From the NCBI RefSeq assembly GCF_035046485.1, contig NC_085138.1:19659440-19723439 (forward strand): a stretch of DNA of 64,000 bases. The letters run 5' to 3'. The notes under the pieces were generated by a model, which did not search any database, was not told the origin of the DNA, and was given only the letters and a program-made list of their open reading frames with translations. The DNA comes from Aedes albopictus. Lineage: Eukaryota > Arthropoda > Insecta > Diptera > Culicidae. Positions 46,975 to 56,609 of this stretch are shown piece after piece. The position numbers were made by a program, and so were the translations under genes. The stretch's first letter is position 1. Every line of letters starts with the position of its first letter.

Positions 46975-47635
46975 AAAATCATACTTTTATGAAAAGTTCT
47001 GCATTAGTCTCAATTTGTATCTGTGTGTGTACATAGATCGAACTTACATAAAGTACAAAAACATTACAAATTGACTTAGAAGTCATTCAATAGATATTTT
47101 TTTTCTGCGAAACTGGCCTTAAAAGAACGGAATCTTGTACACTGATGGTAATAGCTTCACACAAAAAGCTAGCAATCCCATTTGTATAACACAGAGACCC
47201 ACCCTTAACCCGCCTTTGCGTTATGTATCCTTCTGAAAACTAAGGAAGCAATTTTATAAATTAGCTGAATGTTTCGTATCATGAAACAGACGTATGCAAA
47301 TAAACTTGAGGCTCAATAGTGAATCGCATACCTTCCAAAACCATAAACCAATCCTCCTTAAATCTCGCCCGATCAGCCACAGAAAAATAATAAAAATGGT
47401 TTGTCAATTATGACAAACGGACACCCCTACTCTCTCCGACTCGCCAGCCACTTCCAAGAAAAATGCCTCTTCAGTTCTGAAAAATATGTATACTATTCCC
47501 AATCAAGCCTTCAATCAAATCTAGAATCGAATTGTTGACAATTCTGATCATGGCAAATTGGCACATTTAATTGCCGTATGGCTAGTGTCTTGCATCCACG
47601 CTTGCATCCCAAATGCAACCCCACACTCGCTGATA
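46975..47635. other. Intergenic DNA, no gene seen
   Basis: No open frame, repeat or inverted ends were supported. Confidence 0.4.
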
Positions 47636-47639
47636 ATAG

Positions 47640-47748
47640 TAAATGGTCATTGGCAGAGGAAGCTCTCAGTTAATAACTGTGGAAGTGCTCATAGAAGCTG
47701 AGAAGCAGGCATTGTCCCAATGAGGACGTTACGCCAAGAAGAGAGAGA
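47640..47748 (+). mobile_element. 3' fragment of a Feilai-like SINE
   Basis: Starts at AATGGTCATTGGCAGAGGAA and runs through GTTAATAACTGTGGAAGTGC to a GA-rich tail. The same words occur in the SINEs at 43.4 and 62.7 kb. The tRNA-like head is missing, as expected for a 5'-truncated retroposon. Confidence 0.75.
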
Positions 47749-47761
47749 GATTACCTGGGTG

Positions 47762-47925
47762 GTGCATATTTACATGAGATATAATGTGAAATTACGTTAC
47801 GTTCGTGTAAATTTCCGCTAATAGTCGCGTAACTGGTTGGTTTCCATGATGGTTTACGCGATGGTTGGCGGAAATTTACACGATGGTAATGTAATTTTAC
47901 AATATATATCATGTAAAAGTGCACT
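47762..47925. mobile_element. ~164-bp foldback element
   Basis: The arms match imperfectly over ~58 bp, the best part being TCGTGTAAATTTCCGC against GCGGAAATTTACACGA. A further short inverted pair (GCGTAA / TTACGC) lies in the centre. Confidence 0.7.
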
Positions 47926-47992
47926 AACTCTAGCATTCCCTTTATGTGCATGACTTCTCTCTGAATTTTAATAACATATTTTTTTTTTTCTG
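47926..47992 (+). mobile_element. Repeat end fragment shared with 41.14-41.21 kb
   Basis: CTCTAGCATTCCCTTTATGT and the downstream T-rich run match 41143-41205 in reverse complement. It probably belongs to the same larger family as the adjoining foldback. Confidence 0.6.
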
Positions 47993-47995
47993 TGT

Positions 47996-48234
47996 GAGTT
48001 TAAATAAGGGCGAAAGCAACATGAGAGAGTTCTCTTCATCGACTCTCTCTGCTGCAAATTAAAGTGACAAGATGCAAATTCAATAGAACTTATTTACACT
48101 TAGACGTTAGATTGCATCGCAACCTAGCGATTTATGACCAAAAAGTGCAACCGTGCTTGCATCTTGTTACATTTGAAGAAGAGAGAGTCGATGAAGAGAA
48201 CTCTCTCATGTTATTTTCGACCTTATTTAAACTC
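47996..48234. mobile_element. 239-bp foldback MITE, ~80-bp arms
   Basis: The arms begin GAGTTTAAATAAGG and share ACATGAGAGAGTTCTCTTCA, ending with ACAAGATGCAA. Few mismatches separate the arms. There is no coding capacity. Confidence 0.82.
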
Positions 48235-48239
48235 AATCT

Positions 48240-49225
48240 TGAACTATTTTATCATGATTTTAAATCTCACTTGTTTTTCATATATGCATTATTTGAAGGT
48301 ATGATGTGTCGATACAATAATTAAGACATACTTGGGTAGTTCTCCAGAAATTAGCCAAGAAACCATCCAATCCAAACATTACTTCTTCAAGAAATTTTAC
48401 ATCGAAACTTCACAAATTCAGGAATTAGAGTTAGGTATTGCGAGTTCTTCACCTCTCGTTAAACCGTGGTGACCAGCATTTTCGTCATTTCATTCAAGTT
48501 CAACTTTAATGCTTAGAGAGCCAACCTCAACGTTTTTGTACTTTGGTCTTGGTCAGTACTTTGACTTAGTATGGTATCACGCGTATCGCAGCTAAAGACC
48601 CCTCTAAAATTTGCCCTCTATCTCTCTTCCGATAGCTTCATAGAGCATCAGAGCCATAATTCACTAGATTGTGTCAAAGAGTCCCAATGCCCTAGACAGG
48701 TTTCTCTGTGCTTCTATCATTAGAGAATACGTGACCGATTGTTTCTTCCCTGCCAAGTTCTGTCCTCATTTCTGCTTATGCTGGACATTCTACTAGTATG
48801 GTATGAAATCTATTTGTCCACTTTCCTGGCAACATACCGTATTGCCACCGATTCTTGACCCTCTTGACTTTATGATCTCAAGAATTTTCTTCATCTCTCC
48901 ACGCTTGGGTGTTGTTTTTTATTCTATGTAGGAGAGTCCACGGGTTGTAATGCGAGATTGCTTTGCTGATAAACCTCGAGGTCCATCTGATTCAGAAGGT
49001 TGCGTCACAGAAAGGATCCGAAGATACTTCCTGTGGAGAATGATGCCCCTGGTTTGCTATAACGTCGGACGCCACATTACCTACGTGTCCAGGCATCAAG
49101 CCAATGGTTACGTTAGTGTAGTTTTAAACCTCAATCAACTATGGGTACTCAGCGGATAGATTTGCTAACTTGCAAAGTTCAGGAATACAACGGCCCGCGA
49201 TACCTGTTTGCAGTATTGCACACTT
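48240..49225. other. Intergenic DNA, possible LINE relics, no gene seen
   Basis: Reading of both strands found no convincing domain. Parts of 48700-49225 may continue the degenerate LINE that follows. Confidence 0.35.
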
Positions 49226-49229
49226 GCAG

Positions 49230-49870
49230 CTTAGGCTTAGAGGATACCACAGAGACCAGGTAATCGGTCGCTGCGACTTATAACTTCCTTAGACACTCCG
49301 TAATCGATTTCCTTTTGTACTAATGTGAAATCGGTAAACATGGAAAGTCTCTCCGCATATGAAGCTGCAACCTCTTTGCAGATAGCCAGAGTTACTTCAG
49401 AGTTGGCACCAGCCCCACATGAGTCCCTCACTCGTCAGTCGATCTTAGGGATGTCCGCATTCCATGTTCGTTGCCATCAGGTATGAGTAGGTCGGCTCTA
49501 GAGGCACGTTCTCTTCCATTTGGGAGATTCGGCCCGTTGCTATAGGCGAGATCTAGTGGCCAACAATGGGAGGTTTTTCGACGCATAATCGTGCGGCTGG
49601 CTCGGCCCACACTGGACGTCAGGATACGCAGCTTTTCCAGTGCCGCAAGGATAAGGGCCCAATATAGCTCATTCAAACTGAAATCCTTATTGTAGTCTTT
49701 AGCCAGACTAGCGCTTCGTCTTCAAGTAAGTAGCAAAACTCCGCTTCTGCCAATGACTTGGCATGCAGGAATGATTTGCTGAAATTGCTGTTTGGCGACA
49801 CCTTGGCAAACTGATCGGCAAAGACTTCAGCGATATTATGGATTTCTGCCCTATAAGGCACTACAAGACG
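49230..49870 (-). pseudogene. Highly decayed non-LTR retrotransposon remnant
   Basis: Minus-strand frames contain, in order, a pre-RT segment (FADQFAKVSPNSNFSKSF, 49830-49770), an ELYWALILAALEKL helix as in RT fingers, then a frame with YAERLSMFTDFTL, reminiscent of an RNase H start. The RT core is missing, and frames shift between pieces. Assignment to a clade is not possible. Confidence 0.4.
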
Positions 49871-49969
49871 CGGATGCTAAGATATTTATTTATATAAAGT
49901 CTTTGACGTTTCGTGGCCTTGTTGTTGTAGATGACTTGATGGTGGTACAGTGGCACCATTACAGCCTTC

Positions 49970-51330
49970 TGGAATTCCATCCGGGATTTCTCCAAGAGAT
50001 CATACATGATTTCTACACGAATTTGTTCCAAGAGTTTCTTCAGGGATTCCCAGAAACTTTTAATTCGATTCTTCCGGAGGTTTCATCTGTTTTTTTTTTC
50101 GGGAGTTTCTTCAGAGACTCTCAGAACGGTTCTATCTGGGATATTATCAAAAGCTCTTGCCAGGATTCCTCCAGAAAGTATTATCGGGATTCTTCCAGAG
50201 ATTCTTTCCAGGATTTCTCAAGAAATTATTTCCTAGATTTCTCCAGTATTACTAAAGTGTTAGAAAAAAATTCCAGGAGGAATCCACGAAAGATTTCCGA
50301 AACAAATACCCAGAACCAATCCCTGGGAGAAGTCCAGAAGATGTTCCTGGAATCTCGGAAGGAGTACCCGGTGGAATTACCGTAGGAATCCCGATAGTTC
50401 ATGAATGGATTTCGAAAGCAGTTCCTGGAGCAATCCCGGAAAAGATTTTGGAGTAAAACTGGAAGAAGTTCTCGTCAGGGTTCTTGTAGGACTCCTGGAA
50501 GAATCTCAGAAACAAACCAGAAGAAATCCTTAAAGTAACTGCAGAAGGAATTTCGCATGGAATTCCTGGAAGGAATCCATGACGGAATTTTGGAAGGAGT
50601 TTCTGAAGGAATCTCGGAAAGAAGTAATCCCCAAAAGAACTCTTAGAGGAATCCCGGGTGAAATTACTGGGATTTCCAGGAATACTTTCCGGATGCCCAA
50701 CAAAACTTTTGAGGACATTCCAAATAAAACTTTGGGGAGAATCTCAGATGGAATGCCTTGAGGGTTCCCGGAGCTCATTGAGAAATCCCGGAAGAAATCT
50801 GAAGGAATCCCAACTTAAAGCTCAGATGGAGCTCCCTAAGTAATCGCAGAAGGAAATCCTAAAGGGATCCTGGAATACATTTTCAATTTCCGGGAGAAAT
50901 CTCTAGAAAAATTGCTGGGATAATCTTAAAAAGAATCTCGGGATAAATTTGTAGAGTAGTTTCGGAAGCAATATTGAAGGAATCTAGGAATTCCCAAAGT
51001 AATCTCCAAATGTGTTCCTTAAGAAATCCCAGAAAAGATCTCTAGAAGGATCTCGGGAGAACTTCCTCGAGGAATCCTGGGAAGAGCTCTTGAAGGAAAA
51101 CCAGACGAAACCTGTTTAAGAATCTTAGAAGAAAAACTCCTGCAAAACCCCCGAAGGAAACTTCTGAAGGAATCCTCAATGAATCCTTAGAAGAATCTCA
51201 TCAAGCACTACCTGGGCATCCCAGAAGAAACTCCTATAAAAGTTCTAGAAGAAATTTGTGGAGAAACCGCGAAGGATTTCTTGGAGGCATCCCGGGTGGA
51301 ATTTCTGTGGATCCCAAAAGGACCTCCTGG
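49970..51330. repeat. Degenerate ~15-bp minisatellite with orientation switch
   Basis: From 49970 to about 50265 the + strand is pyrimidine-rich (TTCCAGAGATTCTTCC-like). From about 50270 it is purine-rich (GGAGGAATCC-like). The same unit therefore flips strand at about 50268. Confidence 0.75.
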
Positions 51331-52215
51331 AGAGCTGCCAATGTGCCGTCATCAAGTCATAAATCAGCACACTTTCCCACGCTGGCGAACCCTACATGAA
51401 TAACATCAAACCACCTATGAAAAGCTGGCGAAATTTGTCCAAATCGCAAACAACAAGGCCACGTAACGATCAATCGCACATTAGGCACCAGTGAAAGGAT
51501 CCAGTCTAGCCGATTTCCCATCATTCAGTAATTGACGTAATCGCTTACCTCTTACGTAAACCTTATGCGATCCCCAGGATAGGTGATGAGTGTTAAGGTC
51601 GTCTACAATTACATTAAGTGCAGGCAGCTATAAGATGACGTCCAGAAGCATACCTATGACTTTGCTTTCTAGCCCAACCCTGTTCCTTGAAACCATGATT
51701 AATTCTTGGCTTCTCAAGCAAAGTTATCCGTACACATCGTAGTTATTGCTACAATCCTAGATCTCTCGGAAGGAAATCCCAAGGTCACAGTCTATAACTG
51801 GAGAACAGCAGGGTCTTACGATAGGTAGGCTGATCACGCTGTCTATGGTAGAACAATATTATAAAAAAAAATCAGTATCCTCAAGTCACCCACCAAATCC
51901 GGAGTAATTCTCTAATAGGGCTTAACTGACAAAGCAATAACATTGCGAAAACAACAACCGAATTTTGATGACACAATTTCAATTCCTATTTAGGAGTAAT
52001 TCAGAGTAATTCAACATGAATAAGCTTAAATGACACAATTCTGATACATTTTTTTGATTTTCTAATAAAACAGTACAAATTTGTTATTTTTTGCACTAAA
52101 AATTGCATTTATTTCATTACGCCCGAATTGGTGCCCGATAATGCTAAATACGCCCAATACTATGCGCCTTGAATCGATATCAATTTCAGAATCGCCTTTT
52201 ACTATTCGCCTTGTT
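51331..52215. other. Intergenic DNA, no gene seen
   Basis: No frame or RNA gene supported. 52160-52213 contains half of a ~40-bp repeat (TTTCAGAATCGCCTTTTACT) whose other copies lie at 53805-53925, beyond the adjacent inserted element. Confidence 0.45.
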
Positions 52216-53755
52216 ACCCTTCTTACACTCATAAGAAGGGTATAAATATCGCTCGAAAAACCGACTTTCGATCCGAGGCCCGGAGGGCCGAGTCTCATAT
52301 ACCAATGAACTCAGCTCGACGAACTGAGCAAATGTCTGTATGTGTGTGTGTGTATGTGTGTATGTTTGTGTGTGTGTATGTGCGTTACAAAAAAAGTCAC
52401 GCACGTTTCTCAGCCGTCTGTCAACCGATTTGAGTTCTCTTGGAAGCAAATGAAAGCTACTACATCCTAGTAGAACGCTATTGAATTTTTTTTCGATTGG
52501 ACGTTTGGTTACCGAGATATCTCTCGAAGAGTACTTATGAGTCATACTTCTAAACTTTTTAAGATATTTGACCAAGTGTATCATAATAAATATTTCGGCC
52601 GTTTGTCAATCGATTTAAGTTCTCTTGGCACCAAATGAAAGCTACAGTATCCTAGTAGATCACACAGAAATTTTATTTCGATTTGACATTTGGTTACAGA
52701 GATATCTTTCGAAGAGTACTTAGGATTTATATAACTTAACTTTTTGAGATTGTTGACCAATTGTATAATAATAATTATCTTAGCCGTCTGTCAACCGATT
52801 TCAGTTATCCTGGCACCAGATGAAAGCTACAACATTCTAGAAGAACCCTATACAATTTCATTAGGATTGGACATTTGATTACCGAGATATCTTTCAAAGA
52901 GTACTTGGGAGTAATACAGGTTAACTTCTTGAGAGATTTTTGACCAAGGGTTCCATAATAAATATCTCAGCCATCTGTCAACCGATTTGGGTTCTCTAAG
53001 CACCAAATGAAAGCTACAATATCCTTATATAAGGCCCTGAAATTTTATTTCGATTCGACATTTGATTACTGAGATATCTTACGAAGAGTATTTCAATAAA
53101 TTCTTTTTAATTATTATATTCACTTGTTATCTTGCATTAGTTTTTCACCAGTCTATGGGAAATTATTTTCAATAAATTATGCTGATCTCATACAAAGTGT
53201 ATTCTAGCAGGTTATTGTTTTCAACAAAATTATAATTAACAAATTACAAATACACAGGAATTTTATGAAAACTAACAATATGTTAAATGAAAGCTTTGAA
53301 TTTATATATTGTTGGAAAAATGCAAGAACCGGACAGCCAAAATAACTAGTTAATGCCAAAACTGATTAACTTAGTAGATATATCATTTTTATCCTTTTTA
53401 CACCATAACCATGAATACCAACTACTTCGGAGCTAATTTATTCGACTGATTAAGAGATATTAGACAAAGTGAATCTCGCTGATTTTCTTATCCATTTGTT
53501 AATCGATTCAAAATTATTTGGCAGTTATCAAAAGATACAATATTCCAGAATATGAAAGCTATTTTTTAAACATTCCATATAAGATTCTAGGAGGTGTCTG
53601 GCATTTCTGGTAAGTCCATGGTCTGATGCTATTTTGGGAACCAATTCACTAGATGTCAAACCCACAATATTTTCTAGAACTTTTGGTCAATCACACAAAA
53701 TAAATTTGCTTAATACGCATAATACAACAATATTTTTAATAAGTGTAAGAAGGGT
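52216..53755. mobile_element. 1.54-kb inverted-end element with internal tandem repeats
   Basis: Ends ACCCTTCTTACACT match in inverted orientation over about 17 bp. The left subterminal part includes GGCCCGGAGGGCC and a TG-rich microsatellite (52335-52382). The interior holds four 186-bp tandem units. The insertion split a small host repeat, parts of which flank both ends. Confidence 0.72.
52411..53150 (+). repeat. Four tandem 186-bp units
   Basis: Units start CAGCCGTCTGTCAACCGATT at 52411, 52596, 52782 and 52968 (spacing 185-186 bp). Shared blocks are CACCAAATGAAAGCTACA, CATTTGGTTACNGAGATATC-like and TTTCGAAGAGTACTT. Units differ by roughly 10-20 percent on inspection. There is no open frame. 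Confidence 0.85.
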
Positions 53756-53804
53756 TCTGTTCACCATAGGTGGATTAAATCGGGTTTTTTTGATTTTGAC
53801 AGGA

Positions 53805-53925
53805 TTTCGCCGTTTGCTTTCGCCGTGTTTATGTTTTGATTTCAGATTCGCCTTTCACTATCGCCGTGTTAACGTTGTGATTTCGGTTTCGCCTTTTACT
53901 TTCGTAAACAAAAACACCAGGAGTG
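53805..53925 (+). repeat. ~40-bp direct repeats
   Basis: GATTTCGCCGTTTGCTTTCG-, GATTCGCCTTTCACTATCGC- and GTTTCGCCTTTTACTTTCG-type units recur about every 40 bp. A further copy lies at 52185, on the other side of the 52216-53755 element. Confidence 0.65.
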
Positions 53926-54085
53926 GAAGGCGTAAATCTGGTTTTGTTTCGTGAGACACAGAATGGGATTACGCCTTCCACTCAACTCGTGATTTTCAAT
54001 AGTTAGAAAAGTGATATCAAGGAAAGTTTGTGAGTATTTAGTAGGAAAATCCAGCATCTTTTCACTCTTATTGCTGACTGCACCC

Positions 54086-54295
54086 CAAATTGGACTGACA
54101 CAATAGTGTGCACACACCTTCAAAGTGTGATTAAAGCGCAGGGATACGTCGGATCGAATTGAGGTCTTCAGTGCACTTATTCCTTGTAAATGGAGGAATA
54201 AGTGCACCGAAGACGTCAAGACGATCCGAGGCAAATGTGCACTTTTATCACACTTTTTAGGCGTACCAAAAAAAAGTGTGATAGTCCAATTTGAG
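54086..54295. mobile_element. ~210-bp foldback MITE
   Basis: Ends CAAATTGGACT are inverted. The arms match through AAAGTGTGAT and CGGATCG to a central hairpin with exact arms GTGCACTTATTCCT around 54172-54218. Confidence 0.78.
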
Positions 54296-54299
54296 ATGA

Positions 54300-54835
54300 A
54301 GTCTGCAATATAATCACTTAAATTGTGTACATTTTGTCAGTTACGACTTTTTCGCGAATTTCTGCGGAAATGAAAGCTAAGGGTCTATGCTTTCATTTGG
54401 TTTATTTAATTTGAGGAGGTTGGGGGTAGTACGACCTGGTGGAGAAAATCAATAGGCAATACTTAACCGTTTCCGAGAAGCTGGTTCTATCAAACGGGAG
54501 TTTTACCAAAGTACATAGTACATACTTTGCCTCACCGCTACCCCTACAGATTCATTTTACAGCTATAACATCTTTTGGAGCAAACTGTTCCTTTAGGACC
54601 CACTCGGGGGTCATTGGCAAACTCTTCGCGTGAGATTATACAATAGCGGTACTCACTAAAGAGATTAAATTGCTGCGTAAGCCATAATTTTCTGCTAATT
54701 TGAAATGTTTCATGATTTTGCGAATGAAATAATCAAAGATTGCCTTGGTGATCGCGACGTTTAATCAGTTTAATCAGTTTACGCAGTTAAGTGAATCCCC
54801 CTAATGTATTTAGTTAAATATAGAGTGGGAGCAAA
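54300..54835. other. Intergenic DNA, no gene seen
   Basis: Only a short direct repeat TTTAATCAG (54760-54780) was noted. Confidence 0.4.
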
Positions 54836-54846
54836 CGCTAACTTCA

Positions 54847-55005
54847 ATCCCGTCGGAATATACGGTGACCTACTTAAGCTTCGCAGCCTTGGCAAGACCA
54901 CCGACCTTCAACATAAAGTGTGATCTACCTCTCTCCAGATTGACTTCGACTGTTGGCCCACCGATTTGCTGAACTTCCTAGGCTACGGCGAGATGATAAA
55001 GAAAC
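54847..55005 (+). pseudogene. Possible protein-coding relic, one stop codon
   Basis: One frame runs about 53 codons with a single internal TGA. It has protein-like composition, containing NFNPVGIYGDLLKLRSLGK before the stop and LQIDFDCWPTDLLNFLGYGE after it. I do not recognise the family. It could be an exon relic, a retroelement fragment or chance. It lacks a start codon and clear splice sites. Confidence 0.3.
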
Positions 55006-55024
55006 ACCCATAAAGAAGCTCCTA

Positions 55025-55544
55025 CAAGGTGTCGGTAGGACATCCAGAAAAAAACTCCAGGAAGTAATGAATTTAATTAGTTTGGTAAAAACTTCTGCAG
55101 TAGAATAAGTTTCTGAAATAATTTCTGTGAAGGTTAATGCCTTTAAAATTCATTTAATTCAAGTAAATTAAGAGACGGATAAACTACTTCAGATCGTATT
55201 GTTGTTGATTTCCACTTAAGTAAAAAAAACAATGAATTTTCATCTTTAAAAGATACATTGAAGACAACCTTAAAGTTGAGCAACAGACAAACATACGTAA
55301 CATTTCTGACAGTTTTCCCTTCGAATCGTAGTCACGGAAACATATTCGCCCAATGCTAAAAGGATTAAGTTTTACCAACTATCAACTAAACTAAACTCGG
55401 ACAAAAACGATGTGAACGCCACTGGTAAACTGTTGGCCAACTATCAAATTTTTAAATAGACCGTTAAATCGGTGTACGATGGGAATTATCAGTGTTACGT
55501 ATATTTATCCGTGATTGACACAATAAGTATCCGTCTGAGGATAC
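55025..55544. other. Intergenic DNA, no gene seen
   Basis: No frame, repeat or RNA gene supported. Confidence 0.4.
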
Positions 55545-56606
55545 AAAAACATACTTACCTTACCGGTCAGGCTAAGGCCGGGGTGGCCTCTGCTGTACAT
55601 AGTAGCCGCCTCCATTCCACTCGGTCCATGGCTGTTTGTCTCCAGTTCCGCACTCTGCGTAGGGTCCGCAGATCGTCCTCCACTTGGTCGACCCACCTAG
55701 CTCGCTGCGCTCCACGTCTTCTTGTACCGGTCGGATGACTCTCGAGAACCATTTTAGTCGGGTTGCTATCCGACATCCTGATGACGTGACCCGCCCACCG
55801 TAGCCTCCCGATTTTCGCGGTATGGACGATGGTTGGTTCTCCCAGCAGCTGATGCAGCTCGTGGTTCATTCGCCTTCTCCAAGTCCCGTCTTCCATCTGC
55901 ACTCCGCCGTAGATGGTACGCAACACCTTCCGTTCGAAAACTCCAAGGGCGCGTTGGTTCTCTGCACGTAGGGTCCATGTTTCGTGCCCATAGAGGACGA
56001 CCGGTCTAATCAACGTTTTGTAGATGGTTAACTTCGTGTTACGGCGAACTTTATTCGATCGTAGAGTTCTGCGGAGTCCAAAGTAGGCACGATTTCCTGT
56101 CACAATGCGCCTCTGAATTTCTCTGCTGGTGTCGTTGTCGTCGGTCACCAGTGAGCCCAAGTACACGAATTCTTCAACCGCCTCGATTTCATCACCGTCG
56201 ATATGAATTCGGGGTGGCGGGCGCGGTGATTCCTCCCTGGAGCCCTTTGCCATCATGTACTTTGTCTTCGACACATTAATGACTAATCCGATTCGCCTGG
56301 CTTCATTCTTTAGTCGGATGTACGTTTCCGCCATCGTCTCAAATTTACGAGCAATAATATCAATATCATCGGCGAAACCAAGCAGCTGAACGGACTTCGT
56401 GAAAATCGTCCCACTCGTGTTTATCCCCGCTCTTCTTATTACACCCTCCAAAGCAATGTTGAACAGCAAGCACGAAAGACCATCACCTTGCCGTAACCCT
56501 CTGCGAGATTCGAAAGGATTCGAGAGTGTCCCTGATACTCGAACTACGCACATCACTCGATCCATCGTCGCCTTGATCAACCGAATCAGTTTATCCGGGA
56601 ATCCGT
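55545..56606 (-). pseudogene. 5'-truncated non-LTR retrotransposon, RT C-terminal half, open frame
   Basis: The minus-strand frame 56580-55567 (337 codons) is uninterrupted. Residues 29-36 are LRQGDGLS (RT motif B), 69-72 FADD (catalytic motif C), 102-107 NVSKTK and 140-144 YLGSL. Residues 197-203 are YGHETWT and 259-268 RLRWAGHVIR. RT fingers, motif A and any endonuclease are missing, so it cannot act alone. Coherent sequence continues upstream to ~56606, where the element stops next to three TACTTACA-like units. A similar word lies at the 3' end (~55550). It is related to RTE-like LINEs; clade tentative. Confidence 0.85.
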
Positions 56607-56609
56607 ACT

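Noticed and set aside
50006..50236. Small frames in minisatellite blocks at 0-2, 50-51 and 61-64 kb
   Set aside because: The 15-bp period makes pentapeptide-like repeats in chance frames. None is conserved between blocks.
52186..52584. 132-codon frame with Thr-His repeats
   Set aside because: It translates a TG/CA microsatellite and tandem repeat inside a mobile element.
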